Source: an uncultured Roseovarius sp.
GTDB lineage: Bacteria > Pseudomonadota > Alphaproteobacteria > Rhodobacterales > Rhodobacteraceae
Direction: 5' to 3'
Length of the DNA stretch: 64,000 nt
NCBI RefSeq assembly: GCF_947489715.1
Contig: NZ_CANLER010000001.1
Location: forward strand, 806,001-870,000
The first letter of the stretch is position 1; the number at the start of each line of letters is the position of its first letter. This document shows positions 45,104 through 54,457 of the stretch, piece by piece. The notes under the pieces were generated by a model that was given only the letters and a program-made list of their open reading frames with translations, did no database searches and had not been told where the DNA came from. A program made the position numbers and the translations under genes.

Positions 45104-45856
45104 TTATCCGATATTGGCAAGCGCCGGGAAGACCTCGAGCAGCCAGAAGGAGAAGGCCGAGAAACCGCCGGTCAGCATCAGTAGGCCGATGGTCCACAAG
45201 AGCAGGCCCATGACCTTCTCGATCTGTTCCATATGGCGTTTCATCCAGCCCATGACGCCGGTCAGGCGCGGCAGGAAGGCGGCGACAAGCAGGAAGGGCA
45301 CGCCAAGGCCGATGGCGTAGATCGCCAGCAGGAAGGTGCCGCGCGGGACCGAACCTTCGGAGGCGGCCAGAGACAGGATCGCGCCCAGTTGCGGGCCGAT
45401 GCAGGGCGTCCAACCGAAGGCGAAGGCGAGGCCGAGGATATAGGCGCCAAACGCGCTGCCGCCGCGGTCGCCCGCGTCCATCCGCGCCTCACGGTCCAGA
45501 AAGCCGATGCGGTAGATGCCGATGAAATGCGCCCCGAACCCCATCACCAGGATGCCCGCCACGGTGTTGAAATAGCTTTGATATTGCAGGAAGGCCGTGC
45601 CGATGGCCGAGGCCGCGAACCCGAGGAACAAAAACACCGTCGAGAGGCCCAGCACGAAGAATAACGCCGGCACCGTGGCGCGGGCGCGATGGGTTGTGCT
45701 GGTCGACAGATCGTTCAGGGTCACGCCGCTCATATACGCCAGATAGGGCGGCACGATGGGCAGCACGCAGGGGCTGAGGAATGAAATCACGCCTGCCAGA
45801 AGCGCCACGATCATGGCGGGCAGAAGGCTTGCGTCGATGATTTCTATGCCGAACAT
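45104..45856 (-). CDS. ccdA: CcdA, thiol-disulfide transmembrane transporter for cytochrome c biogenesis
   Basis: A 250-residue DsbD-family membrane protein that carries reductant from thioredoxin to the periplasm. Six helices; redox cysteines lie in VISFLSPCVLPIVPPYL and FAFGWTPCIGPQLGAIL. The start at 45856 has GGGGG upstream; the 115 extra N-terminal codons of the longer frame overlap the divergent tusA-like gene and are spurious. Needed for cytochrome c maturation. Confidence 0.92.
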   Translation of the reverse strand: MFGIEIIDASLLPAMIVALLAGVISFLSPCVLPIVPPYLAYMSGVTLNDLSTSTTHRARATVPALFFVLGLSTVFLFLGFAASAIGTAFLQYQSYFNTVAGILVMGFGAHFIGIYRIGFLDREARMDAGDRGGSAFGAYILGLAFAFGWTPCIGPQLGAILSLAASEGSVPRGTFLLAIYAIGLGVPFLLVAAFLPRLTGVMGWMKRHMEQIEKVMGLLLWTIGLLMLTGGFSAFSFWLLEVFPALANIG

Positions 45857-45937
45857 TTCCCCCACATAATCAATTCCATGGCCCGCGTCACGCGCCCTTT
45901 GGTCACAAGGTTGTGGACAGGGCGTGAGTTGGCGCAT

Positions 45938-46177
45938 ATGTCGCGGCCCATGAACGAGATCGAGATAGATGCCCGTGGGCTGCTCTGCCCGCTGCCGGTG
46001 CTGAAGCTGGCCAAGCGGATGAAATCGCTGGCGGCGGGCGATCAGGCACGGTTGCTGGCGGACGATCCGGCGGCGGTGGTGGATGTGCCGCATTACTGCG
46101 CCGAAAGCGGTCACGAGCTGATCTCGGTCATCGAGGCCCAGGGTGGCCAGGTCTATCTGGTGCGCAAGGCCGGCTGA
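45938..46177 (+). CDS. tusA: TusA-family sulfurtransferase
   Basis: A 79-residue protein with the TusA/SirA signature DARGLLCPLPVLKLAKRM, including the cysteine at about residue 17 that carries persulfide. Homologues move sulfur for tRNA thiolation or molybdenum cofactor. Divergent from ccdA with an 81-base gap. An upstream ATG at 45878 would extend it 20 residues, with no better ribosome-binding site; the 45938 start is a choice. Confidence 0.82.
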   Translation: MSRPMNEIEIDARGLLCPLPVLKLAKRMKSLAAGDQARLLADDPAAVVDVPHYCAESGHELISVIEAQGGQVYLVRKAG

Positions 46178-46359
46178 GGCCGATGGCGAATGCCGACCCA
46201 TACCCTAAAATTCACATTAGCTTTTACCTAAACGCCATTGAATTGACTGAATTTATCCAAGTGATTCCGCAAACCCGCGGCTAGGTTTGCGAAAGTGGGT
46301 GGGGTTTGAATTGCTTGTCAGTGCCGCACCCTTGGGTTTGGGTATGGGTGCATTGCGTC

Positions 46360-47268
46360 ATGTTTATAGATGTTCATTGGAATACGAAGGCTGTCATTGA
46401 CAGTATGGGGGTGGGTGTCAGCGTTTTTGATAACGATCTGAACCTGACGATCTGGAATCAGAAATACATCGAGATTTTCGAGAAACCGCTGAGCGAGGTC
46501 TATCCGGGCGTGCCGTTCAGATACCTGCTGCAATGCGAAAAAAGCCGTGGAGATTTTCCCGGCGATATCGACAAACATCTGGAAGAGCTGAAACGCAACC
46601 TGCGCAACAATGAGACCGTGGTGGCCGAGTTTCGCACGCGTCAGGGCAAAGTCATCAGCTCGACCCATTCACCAATGCCCGGCGGTGGCTGGGTTGGCAC
46701 GCATCTGGATATCTCGGCGCAGGCACTGGCGACGGAACGTATCGAACATGCGGCCCTGCATGATGTGTTGACCGGCCTGCCCAACAGGCTGGCATTCAAC
46801 TCCCGGATGGAAGAGGTGCTGGAACACGAAAGCAGGACCGGTCACAGCGTTGTGCTGATGCTGCTGGATCTGGACAGGTTCAAATATGTCAACGACACGT
46901 TCGGGCATCCGGTCGGCGATGAGTTGTTGAAACTGGTCACGGACCGGGTGGGCGGTTGCATCCGCAAAAACGACATTGCGGCGCGCATCGGCGGGGATGA
47001 ATTTGCCATTGTGCTTGAGGCCCGGCGCGAAGACATACGCGATGTGGCCATTGGCATTGCCGAGGCGATCCTGCACGAGGTGCACCGCCCCTATTTTATC
47101 TGCGGCAACGAGATTTCGATCGGGGTCAGTATCGGCATCTGCGTGGTCAAGGATGGCACGCAAGATCAGGAACGCATTATCCGGCAGGCCGATCAATCGC
47201 TTTACCGGGCCAAGAATGCGGGCCGAAATCGATATGATTATTTCGAGATGATCCGGCACGGCGACTGA
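46360..47268 (+). CDS. PAS-GGDEF diguanylate cyclase
   Basis: A 302-residue protein with a PAS domain (about 5-125, VFDNDLNLTIWNQKY) and a GGDEF domain (about 130-300). The active site reads RIGGDEFAIV and the N-terminal LTGLPNRLAF is typical; RxxD-type inhibition motif is not clear. It would synthesise cyclic di-GMP from GTP in response to the PAS input. No membrane helix, so cytoplasmic. A TTG 54 bases upstream could start it instead; neither has a strong ribosome-binding site. Confidence 0.85.
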   Translation: MFIDVHWNTKAVIDSMGVGVSVFDNDLNLTIWNQKYIEIFEKPLSEVYPGVPFRYLLQCEKSRGDFPGDIDKHLEELKRNLRNNETVVAEFRTRQGKVISSTHSPMPGGGWVGTHLDISAQALATERIEHAALHDVLTGLPNRLAFNSRMEEVLEHESRTGHSVVLMLLDLDRFKYVNDTFGHPVGDELLKLVTDRVGGCIRKNDIAARIGGDEFAIVLEARREDIRDVAIGIAEAILHEVHRPYFICGNEISIGVSIGICVVKDGTQDQERIIRQADQSLYRAKNAGRNRYDYFEMIRHGD

Positions 47269-47285
47269 TCGCCAAGTTCTGCGCG

Positions 47286-47846
47286 TTACAGTCCGAAATG
47301 CACCTTGATGTGTTGGGCAAAGTCCTGTGGGGCAATATCGGTATTGTCGATGCGCAGGTAGTTTTTCGCGTCAATCTCCCCCGCGTCGGAGTTGAGCCGA
47401 TGCTTCGCGGCGGTTTCGCGTAGTTCGGCCTCAAAGAGATCGAAATTTCGTTTTGACGGCTTGTGTTCAAGGCGGTTGGGCGACGCGTTTCGCGCGATGC
47501 GCGTCTCGAACTCGGCCTCAAGCTCGACAAGGTAAACCTGCCGCCCAACGCTCTCGAAAAGCTGGGTGATCTTGTCGATATAATCGCGGTCGGACGGCAG
47601 ATCGAAGGCCCAGACATAGGTGAAAATCAGGCCCTCAAGATCACTGGCGGCAACGGCCTTGAAGATATCCCAGCGGACACGCGCGACCAGTTCGCGGCCA
47701 ATATCGCTGCTGTAGGAAAAGAACTGGCCGATCAGATCAATCGACATGTGATTGTGAAAAAGCCTGAGACCGGTCAGCTTTGCCAATTCCTGACCGACGG
47801 TCATTTTACCAACAGCCTGTGGCCCGATGATGATAACGAGTGACAT
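47286..47846 (-). CDS. Small P-loop kinase-like protein
   Basis: A 186-residue AAA/zeta-toxin-like P-loop protein. Walker A is IIGPQAVGKMTVGQ at 7-20, with LFHNHMSID in the substrate area and a lid region of basic residues near 130 (RNASPNRLEHKPSKR). This resembles shikimate or nucleotide kinases and small phosphotransferases, but no substrate motif is clear. It ends close to the convergent GGDEF gene. Confidence 0.7.
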   Translation of the reverse strand: MSLVIIIGPQAVGKMTVGQELAKLTGLRLFHNHMSIDLIGQFFSYSSDIGRELVARVRWDIFKAVAASDLEGLIFTYVWAFDLPSDRDYIDKITQLFESVGRQVYLVELEAEFETRIARNASPNRLEHKPSKRNFDLFEAELRETAAKHRLNSDAGEIDAKNYLRIDNTDIAPQDFAQHIKVHFGL

Positions 47847-47946
47847 CTCTGCTTTGATCCCGGACCTCGTGGTGCGCGCTATCGGCAGCGTGGTCCGTCA
47901 TTTGAGGGCTGTCAATGCAGGTTGGAGTTGTCAGCCGCCGGAACGA

Positions 47947-47978
47947 AAAACGCAGCACCCGTTAAAGTGCTGCGTTTT
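47947..47978. terminator. Bidirectional terminator after rne
   Basis: AAAACGCAGCAC at 47947-47958 pairs exactly with GTGCTGCGTTTT at 47967-47978. On the minus strand it lies about 20 bases after the rne stop and is followed by a run of T, so it probably ends rne transcription. Confidence 0.85.
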
Positions 47979-47998
47979 CAAAATCTTATGATCCGGGT

Positions 47999-50773
47999 TT
48001 AACGCCCCAAAGACCACCAACCCTTGCGCTTGGGCTTGTCGGGATCAGGGGCTTTTTCGACCACCGGCTCGGGCTTTGGTGCCGGTTTCGCTTGCGGTGC
48101 CTCGGCCACGGCCACCTCGGAAACTGGCTCGGCGATGACAGCGGCAGGTTCGACACTGGCTTCGGCCATCGCAGGCTCTGGAGCGGGTTCAACCACGGGC
48201 GCCTCAGCCACTTCCGGCTCTTTCTTCTTTGCGCGCGAGCGGCGTTTCTTTGGCTTTTCTTCTGCCTCGGGTGCCGCTTCTTCAGTCTTGGCCTCTGGTG
48301 CCTCTGTGGCCTCCTCCTTAGCTGCATCATCCTGGGCGACATCCGCCGCCGGCGCAGCTTCGGCCTCATCCGCCTTCTTGCGGGGCCTGCGGGTGCGCTT
48401 GGATTTGGGTTTCACCTCCTCCTCGGAGGTGTCGGTTGCGGCATCCGCGACCTCAGCGGGTTGATCCTCAGCCGGGGTGGCGTCTTCGTCCTTGGGTGCA
48501 TCCGACGTGTCGGTGGCCTCGTTGGCTTCATTCGTGTCACCGTCCTGAGCGTCAGCGGACTGATCGTCACCTCCGTGATCGGATTTGGACTTACGACGAC
48601 GACGACGACGGCGACGCTTCTTGGGTCTGGCCTCTTCCTCCTCAGACGCCGCGACAGGTACTTCTTCGACCTCGGCCTCAGTCTCTTCGTCGATGTCATC
48701 CATCAATGAGCTGTTGACAGACACCACGGGCGCGCTGGCTTCGGGAACGTTGCGCGTGGCGGTCTTGAACTTTTCAAGCGTGAAATCCGGGCTGATCAGC
48801 ATCGGATCACCTTCGATCCGCACCGAAAGACCATACCGGGCCTCGATCTGCGCCACATGCTCACGCTTCTGGTTCATGATGAAGTTGGCAATGCCGACGG
48901 GGCATTTGACCAGCACTTCGCGCGAACGGCGGCGGGTGCCCTCTTCTTCGATCTGGCGCAGGATGCTGAGTGCCAGATTGTCGTCCGAGCGGATGAGCCC
49001 GGTGCCGTGGCAGGCCAGGCAGGGCTGGGTCGTCGCCTCGATCATGCCGGGGCGCAGGCGCTGACGCGACATTTCCATCAGGCCGAAACCGCTGATCCGG
49101 CCCACCTGAATGCGGGCGCGGTCGGTTTTCAGCTTTTCCTTCATCCGCTTTTCGACGGCCGAATTGTTGCGACGTTCATCCATGTCGATGAAGTCGATCA
49201 CAATCAGACCGGCAAGGTCGCGCAGGCGCAGCTGGCGGGCAACTTCCTCGGCGGCCTCAAGGTTGGTCTTGAGGGCGGTTTCCTCGATCGAGCCTTCCTT
49301 GGTGGCCCGGCCCGAGTTGACGTCGATGGCGACAAGCGCCTCGGTCACACCGATCACGATATAGCCGCCGGATTTCAGTTGTACCGTCGGGTTGAACATG
49401 GCGCTGAGGTAGCTTTCAACCTGGTGGCGCGCGAAAAGCGGCATCGCATCAGCATAGTTTTTCACGTTCTTGGCGTGGGACGGCATGATCATTTTCATGA
49501 AGTCCTTGGCGATGCGGTAGCCGCGTTCGCCTTCGACCAGCACCTCGTCAATCTCGCGATTGTAGAGGTCGCGAATCGACCGTTTGATCAGGTCGCCCTC
49601 TTCGTAGATCTTGGCGGGGGCGATGGATTTCAGCGTCAGTTCGCGGATCTGCTCCCACATGCGCTGAAGGTATTCATAGTCGCGCTTGATCTCGGATTTG
49701 GTACGTTTGGCCCCGGCGGTGCGCACGATGAGACCCGCGCCGCCCGGCACGTCGATCTCGTTGGCGATTTCCTTGAGCTTCTTGCGGTCCGCAGCGTTGG
49801 TGATCTTGCGGCTGATGCCGCCGCCACGGGCGGTGTTGGGCATCAGGACGCAGTAACGCCCGGCAAGGGACAGGTAGGTGGTCAGCGCCGCACCTTTGTT
49901 GCCGCGTTCTTCCTTGACCACCTGCACCAGAAGGATCTGGCGGACCTTGATGACTTCCTGAATCTTATAACGGCGCGGGCGTGGTTTGCGCACCGGGCGG
50001 ATGTCTTCGCTGTCATCTTCGTCGGCGACGGATTCGATGGTTTCATCCTTGGCCGTGGCATCGGATTTGGGCGCATCATCGTCGTCGTCATCATCGTCGC
50101 TGTGATCCACCGGGGCGACATCATCGCTGGTATCCTCGGCAGCGTCTTCCGCTGGAGCATCCGCCGCGGCGGTTTCATCAGAGGGTTGTTCGTCTGTCGT
50201 GTCATCGGAAGTGCCCTCGGTCGGGGCATCGTCGGCGGCCTCAGCAACCGGTTCTTCGACAGGGGTTTCACCGACCATTTCCATCGGCGACATGCCCTCA
50301 TCCGGGTCTAGCGCATCATCACCGAGGTCGATGGTTTCCATGCCCGAAATCTGGCCATCGGTCAGATCAGAGGTGACAACCGCATCATCCGAACTTGTTT
50401 TCTCGGCCTTCGCCTTGGAGCGGCCGCGTGAGCGTCGTTTTTTGGGTTTTTCATCCTCTTCGTCGCGGGCTTTCTGGGCCTCGGCATAGGCGCGCTCTTC
50501 TTCCATGAGCGCCTCGCGGTCCGCAACGGGGATCTGGTAGTAATCAGGATGAATTTCTGAAAAGGCTAGGAAGCCGTGGCGATTGCCGCCATAGTCGACA
50601 AAGGCCGCCTGAAGTGACGGTTCGACCCGGGTAACTTTTGCCAGATAGATATTGCCAGCTAGCTGGCGTTTGTTCTCAGATTCAAAGTCGAACTCCTCAA
50701 CCTTGTTTCCGTCAACCACCACAACGCGGGTTTCTTCCGCGTGGGTGGCGTCGATAAGCATTTTCTTAGCCAT
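47999..50773 (-). CDS. rne: Ribonuclease E
   Basis: A 924-residue endoribonuclease that starts most mRNA decay and processes rRNA. It begins MAKKMLIDATHAEETRVVVV. The S1 domain is split by an acidic insertion of about 200 residues (including DDDDDDDD), a feature of alphaproteobacterial RNase E. The catalytic DNase I-like region has VDVNSGRATKEGSIEETALKTN-type sequence and the Zn-link CLACHGTG. The C-terminal third is low-complexity, with KKRRRRRRRR and alternating acidic and basic blocks, likely the degradosome scaffold. Start chosen at 50773; the frame extends 64 codons upstream without support. Confidence 0.93.
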   Translation of the reverse strand: MAKKMLIDATHAEETRVVVVDGNKVEEFDFESENKRQLAGNIYLAKVTRVEPSLQAAFVDYGGNRHGFLAFSEIHPDYYQIPVADREALMEEERAYAEAQKARDEEDEKPKKRRSRGRSKAKAEKTSSDDAVVTSDLTDGQISGMETIDLGDDALDPDEGMSPMEMVGETPVEEPVAEAADDAPTEGTSDDTTDEQPSDETAAADAPAEDAAEDTSDDVAPVDHSDDDDDDDDAPKSDATAKDETIESVADEDDSEDIRPVRKPRPRRYKIQEVIKVRQILLVQVVKEERGNKGAALTTYLSLAGRYCVLMPNTARGGGISRKITNAADRKKLKEIANEIDVPGGAGLIVRTAGAKRTKSEIKRDYEYLQRMWEQIRELTLKSIAPAKIYEEGDLIKRSIRDLYNREIDEVLVEGERGYRIAKDFMKMIMPSHAKNVKNYADAMPLFARHQVESYLSAMFNPTVQLKSGGYIVIGVTEALVAIDVNSGRATKEGSIEETALKTNLEAAEEVARQLRLRDLAGLIVIDFIDMDERRNNSAVEKRMKEKLKTDRARIQVGRISGFGLMEMSRQRLRPGMIEATTQPCLACHGTGLIRSDDNLALSILRQIEEEGTRRRSREVLVKCPVGIANFIMNQKREHVAQIEARYGLSVRIEGDPMLISPDFTLEKFKTATRNVPEASAPVVSVNSSLMDDIDEETEAEVEEVPVAASEEEEARPKKRRRRRRRRKSKSDHGGDDQSADAQDGDTNEANEATDTSDAPKDEDATPAEDQPAEVADAATDTSEEEVKPKSKRTRRPRKKADEAEAAPAADVAQDDAAKEEATEAPEAKTEEAAPEAEEKPKKRRSRAKKKEPEVAEAPVVEPAPEPAMAEASVEPAAVIAEPVSEVAVAEAPQAKPAPKPEPVVEKAPDPDKPKRKGWWSLGR

Positions 50774-51317
50774 GTTATCCAATTGCATCGCGGCAATCGC
50801 GCCTGCCCTGGTGGGGCGGCGGGTTGCGGGCAATGTCTGATAAGGGCGATAGCGGGCGCAGGTGCCAATCCACCAACGAGGGTGCCGATTTCGGCCCCTG
50901 CTCTGATTAGGTTTTGCCTCGCGCGCTTCATCGCGTTTCTTCTCCGGCGCCTTGGGTGACGCCAATTCAGGGCCTGCTTTGCCATTCGATGGGCTGCAGG
51001 CATGTAGTTGGCCCTGTTTTCAAGGGCCCAATCGGTCTGTTCAGGGTCGCGGGCATGGTGCCCGCAGGCGTCTGATACAGCGAATCTCATGCGGGGTGAT
51101 TGCGTGAACCACTTCCGTCAAATCACACTAAAGCGGGAAAGTGTCAGATTACAATGGGCAAAGTGCATTGCAGCGTGAAAATCACGCGTAACTTATTTGG
51201 GATAAGGTTGAAATTTGCCTCTTATATCAACGATTTCGGATTTTCCGGGAACATGTGAACCCTGCCGTGCGCACAGAAACAGCACACACGGCAGACATTC
51301 TTAAGGTCGTTGTCAAA
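50774..51317. other. rne leader and intergenic region
   Basis: About 540 bases between the rne start and the dctD end, both on the minus strand. It most likely carries the rne promoter and a 5' untranslated region; long rne leaders are used for feedback control in other bacteria, but no defined structure was found here. No supported gene. Confidence 0.5.
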
Positions 51318-52652
51318 TCAGAGGTAATCTGACCGTTGCAGGCCGTATTTGGCCATCTTTTCGTTGAGCGTGCGGCGTGGCAGGCAAAGCTCGTCCATCA
51401 CCGCGGCGATGGAGCCCTTGTGGCGACGCATGGTGTTGTCGATCAGCATACGTTCAAAGGCTTCGACATATTCCTTGAGCGGTTTGCCCTCGGTCGTCAT
51501 CACCGGTTGCATTTCCTGATGATCGGACATCAGCAGCGATGCGATGGTGCCCGAGCCCCGGCGCGATTGCAGCACCGCGCGTTCGGCCACATTGAAAAGC
51601 TGCCGAACGTTGCCCGGCCACGGCGCCTGCAAGAGCTGTGCCGCTTCCTGGGCCGAGACTTTGGGCGGCTCACAGCCATAGTCATCGGCGAACTGATCAC
51701 CGAACCGGGTGAAAAGCGTAAGAATATCTTCGCCGCGCTGGCGCAGGGGCGGCACGGTAATGCGCAGGCTGGCCAAACGATAGAACAGGTCCGGGCGCAG
51801 CGCATCTTCGCAGGTGCGATCCTGTTCCTGCATGTTGCAGATGGCGACGATACGGGTTTCGGGCGGCGTGCCCTCTTCGTTCATGAAGGTCAGCAGGCGG
51901 GCCTGTGCCGTGTCGGAGAGCGCTTCGATATCTTCCAGCACAAGTGTGCCGCCGCGCGCTTCTTCCACCGCCGGAAGCTGGGTATCTTCGGGGTTCATCG
52001 GACCAAAGAGGCGTTTCATCAGCGTTTCGTCTTCGTAGGCCGAGCATGGCACGAGGACGAATTTCTTGCCCGCGCGGGCGCCAACGGCGTGCAGCGCATG
52101 GGCCACGAGGGTCTTACCGGTGCCGGTTTCCCCTTCGATCAGCACATGGCCGTCGGCCTGACCCAGATCCAGAATATCTTCTTTCAGGCGTTCCATGATC
52201 GGGCTTGCGCCGATCAGCTTTTTCATCAGTTGACCGCCATCGGAGAGTTCACGGCGCAGGGCGCGGTTATCCAGTGTCAGGCGGCGGGCATTGGCGGCTT
52301 TCTTGGCCAGTTCGTTCATCCGGTCGGGGTTGAACGGTTTTTCAAGGAAGTCATAGGCGCCGATGCGCATCGCCTCGACCGCCATCGGCACATCGCCGTG
52401 GCCGGTAATCATGATCACCGGCAAAGAGCTGTCCGCGCCCATCAGCTTTTTCAGGAATTGCATCCCGTCCATGCCGGGCATCTTGATGTCGGTCACCACG
52501 ATGCCGGGGTAATCGGGTCCAAGTTTCTTCAGCGCATCCTCGGCGCTGGCAAAGGCTTCGGTGTCGTAACCGGAAAGCGCCAGCCACTGGCTGATGGATT
52601 GGCGCATGTCCTTTTCGTCGTCGACGATCGCGATCTTCATGGCACTTGGCAT
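51318..52652 (-). CDS. dctD: DctD-type response regulator lacking the sigma-54 GAFTGA loop
   Basis: A 444-residue regulator with a receiver domain (IAIVDDEKDMR; phosphoacceptor Asp in TDIKMPGMDG), an AAA+ domain (Walker A GETGTGKT) and a Fis-type HTH (KGSIAAVMDELCLPRRTLNEKM). It is the partner of DctB upstream, with GGAG before ATG 52652; a GTG at 52661 also overlaps the dctB stop. The region where GAFTGA should lie reads LMKRLFGPMNPEDTQLPAVEE, and Walker B is LVLEDIE, so it may not activate sigma-54. Likely target: C4-dicarboxylate uptake genes. Named by architecture and partner. Confidence 0.82.
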   Translation of the reverse strand: MPSAMKIAIVDDEKDMRQSISQWLALSGYDTEAFASAEDALKKLGPDYPGIVVTDIKMPGMDGMQFLKKLMGADSSLPVIMITGHGDVPMAVEAMRIGAYDFLEKPFNPDRMNELAKKAANARRLTLDNRALRRELSDGGQLMKKLIGASPIMERLKEDILDLGQADGHVLIEGETGTGKTLVAHALHAVGARAGKKFVLVPCSAYEDETLMKRLFGPMNPEDTQLPAVEEARGGTLVLEDIEALSDTAQARLLTFMNEEGTPPETRIVAICNMQEQDRTCEDALRPDLFYRLASLRITVPPLRQRGEDILTLFTRFGDQFADDYGCEPPKVSAQEAAQLLQAPWPGNVRQLFNVAERAVLQSRRGSGTIASLLMSDHQEMQPVMTTEGKPLKEYVEAFERMLIDNTMRRHKGSIAAVMDELCLPRRTLNEKMAKYGLQRSDYL

Positions 52653-52657
52653 ATCGT

Positions 52658-54418
52658 TCACTCCGCTGCACGGGTCTCTTCTGGTAAGATAGGCAACTGC
52701 ATTTCAAATACAGCCCCTCCGTCCGATCCGTTTCGTGCGGTCAGACGTCCCCCAAGGTCGTTTACGATACCCGACGAAATGGCAAGACCCAAGCCGACGC
52801 CATCGCCGGGCTGCTTGGTAGTATAGAACGGTTCAAAGAGATTGTCGTGGTCGGTAATGCCCGGCCCGTTATCGCGCACCGTGAGGCTGGCGGTTTCACC
52901 CGCGGCCAGGATGATATCGACGGTGGGATCATCGACGGCTTCGGTGGCATCAAGGGCGTTGCGCAGGAGGTTGATCATCACCTGTTCGATGCGCACCCTG
53001 TCGCCCATCACCAACACCGCCTGTTCCGGCAGGGCGCGGTTGATCGTGACGTGGCGCTGACGCAGTTGCGGTTCCATCATCGCGAGGGCCGAGGCCAGCG
53101 CATCGCCCATATTTACAGGCTCCATCGCGTCCGCATTGTGCCGTGCATAGGATTTGAGCTGCCGTGTGATCGCGCCCATGCGTTCAATCAGATCGTCAAT
53201 CCGCTGGAACGAGGAAAGGGATTCATCCGGCCGGTTGCGTTGCAGCAAGAGCCGCGCCCCTGCAAGGTAGGTTTTCATCGCCGCAAGCGGTTGATTAAGC
53301 TCGTGGCTGACGGCGGCCGACATCTCGCCCAGAGCGGCCAGTTTCGAGCTTTGCGCAAGCGTCTGTTCGGCCACGGCCAGGTTCTCCTGCACCCTTTCAC
53401 GCTCGGCAATTTCCCGCTGTAGCCTTGCGTTCAATGCGCGAAGCTCTGCCGACTCGCGCTGGAAAAGCACCATGCGCAACGCGGTTTTGCGGTTCAGGAA
53501 ATAGAAGGCCAGCGCCAGAAGAATCGCGAAAACCATGATTTCGAGCGCGAGGAAGCCATTCACTTTTTCCCTTACGCTATTGTAGGTTGTGAAGCTGGCG
53601 ATGCGCCACCCGCGAAAGGCGATACGCCCCTCGACGCGCATCACCGCTTCGCCCTGCAGATAGGCATCTGCCGGCAGCGTGGTCCAATCCTGGGTGGCCT
53701 GAATGGCGCGTTCAATGGCGCTGGTCACCGGTTGGCGGGCCAGGGCATCGACCTCGGACAGGCCGCGCCAGCGCGGTTCGGTGGACAGGATGATCTTGCC
53801 TTCGCTGTCGGTGACCAGGACAGCATCGGAAATTCCCGACCAGGCACGTTCATATTTCGCCAGATCGACCTCGACCACGATCACGCCGATCAACTGGTTC
53901 TGGCTTTCAATTCGGCGCGAATAAAAGAAACGGTAATCGCCCGCCTCGCCTTCGAGCACTTTGAAAATCGTGTCAGAGGAGCGCAGCGCGTCGATGAAAT
54001 AGGGCGATTGCGGGTGGTTTTCGCCCAGCGAGTTGCGGTCGGTCGAGGCCACGGTACGCCCGTCTTTATCGAGCAGTGTCAGGGTTTTGGCGCCAATTTC
54101 CTCGATAAACGAGATCAGGCGCGCGGTAGATTGTGTATAATCGCCGGAATTCAGCGCGATGATCAGCGCCGGGTCACGCGCCAGAAGCTGCGGAACGATG
54201 GCGTTCTGGCGCAGTTCTGACAGAAGGTTACCGCTATAGAGAACAAGGCGCAGTTCCGCCCGGTTGCGGGTGTTTTCGGTAAAACGGTCGGTCAGCAGCC
54301 GGTTGGTAACAAAGACGATCGAGATCGCCACGGCCATCAGCGCCAAAAGCGCCCCGCGCGCACTCCAGCTGAAGGTGCGCGGGCGGTCGACCTGTTCCTT
54401 GGCGCCTGGGCTTCTCAT
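52658..54418 (-). CDS. dctB: DctB-type sensor histidine kinase
   Basis: A 586-residue membrane sensor. Helix one lies at about 20-40, followed by a periplasmic double-Cache-type sensor domain to about 280, helix two near 292-310, a coiled coil (about 325-355), then HisKA with SAAVSHELNQPLAAMKTY (phosphorylated His near 370) and an ATPase domain with DNGPGI and GDGVGLGLAIS. The architecture and the downstream regulator match DctB, which senses C4-dicarboxylates with the DctA or DctPQM transporter. No transporter gene lies adjacent here. Confidence 0.86.
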   Translation of the reverse strand: MRSPGAKEQVDRPRTFSWSARGALLALMAVAISIVFVTNRLLTDRFTENTRNRAELRLVLYSGNLLSELRQNAIVPQLLARDPALIIALNSGDYTQSTARLISFIEEIGAKTLTLLDKDGRTVASTDRNSLGENHPQSPYFIDALRSSDTIFKVLEGEAGDYRFFYSRRIESQNQLIGVIVVEVDLAKYERAWSGISDAVLVTDSEGKIILSTEPRWRGLSEVDALARQPVTSAIERAIQATQDWTTLPADAYLQGEAVMRVEGRIAFRGWRIASFTTYNSVREKVNGFLALEIMVFAILLALAFYFLNRKTALRMVLFQRESAELRALNARLQREIAERERVQENLAVAEQTLAQSSKLAALGEMSAAVSHELNQPLAAMKTYLAGARLLLQRNRPDESLSSFQRIDDLIERMGAITRQLKSYARHNADAMEPVNMGDALASALAMMEPQLRQRHVTINRALPEQAVLVMGDRVRIEQVMINLLRNALDATEAVDDPTVDIILAAGETASLTVRDNGPGITDHDNLFEPFYTTKQPGDGVGLGLAISSGIVNDLGGRLTARNGSDGGAVFEMQLPILPEETRAAE

Positions 54419-54457
54419 GGGGCAAGGATACGCCGCACGGGGCGACGCCTCAAGATG

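Noticed and set aside
45857..46201. 115-codon extension of ccdA
   Set aside because: Overlaps the tusA-like gene on the opposite strand, lacks hydrophobic character, and the ATG at 45856 has a strong ribosome-binding site.
48857..50311. 484-residue plus-strand open frame
   Set aside because: Antisense to the RNase E coding region; composition follows the reverse of its acidic insert.
51336..52826. 496-residue plus-strand open frame
   Set aside because: Antisense to dctD; no start signal or domain.
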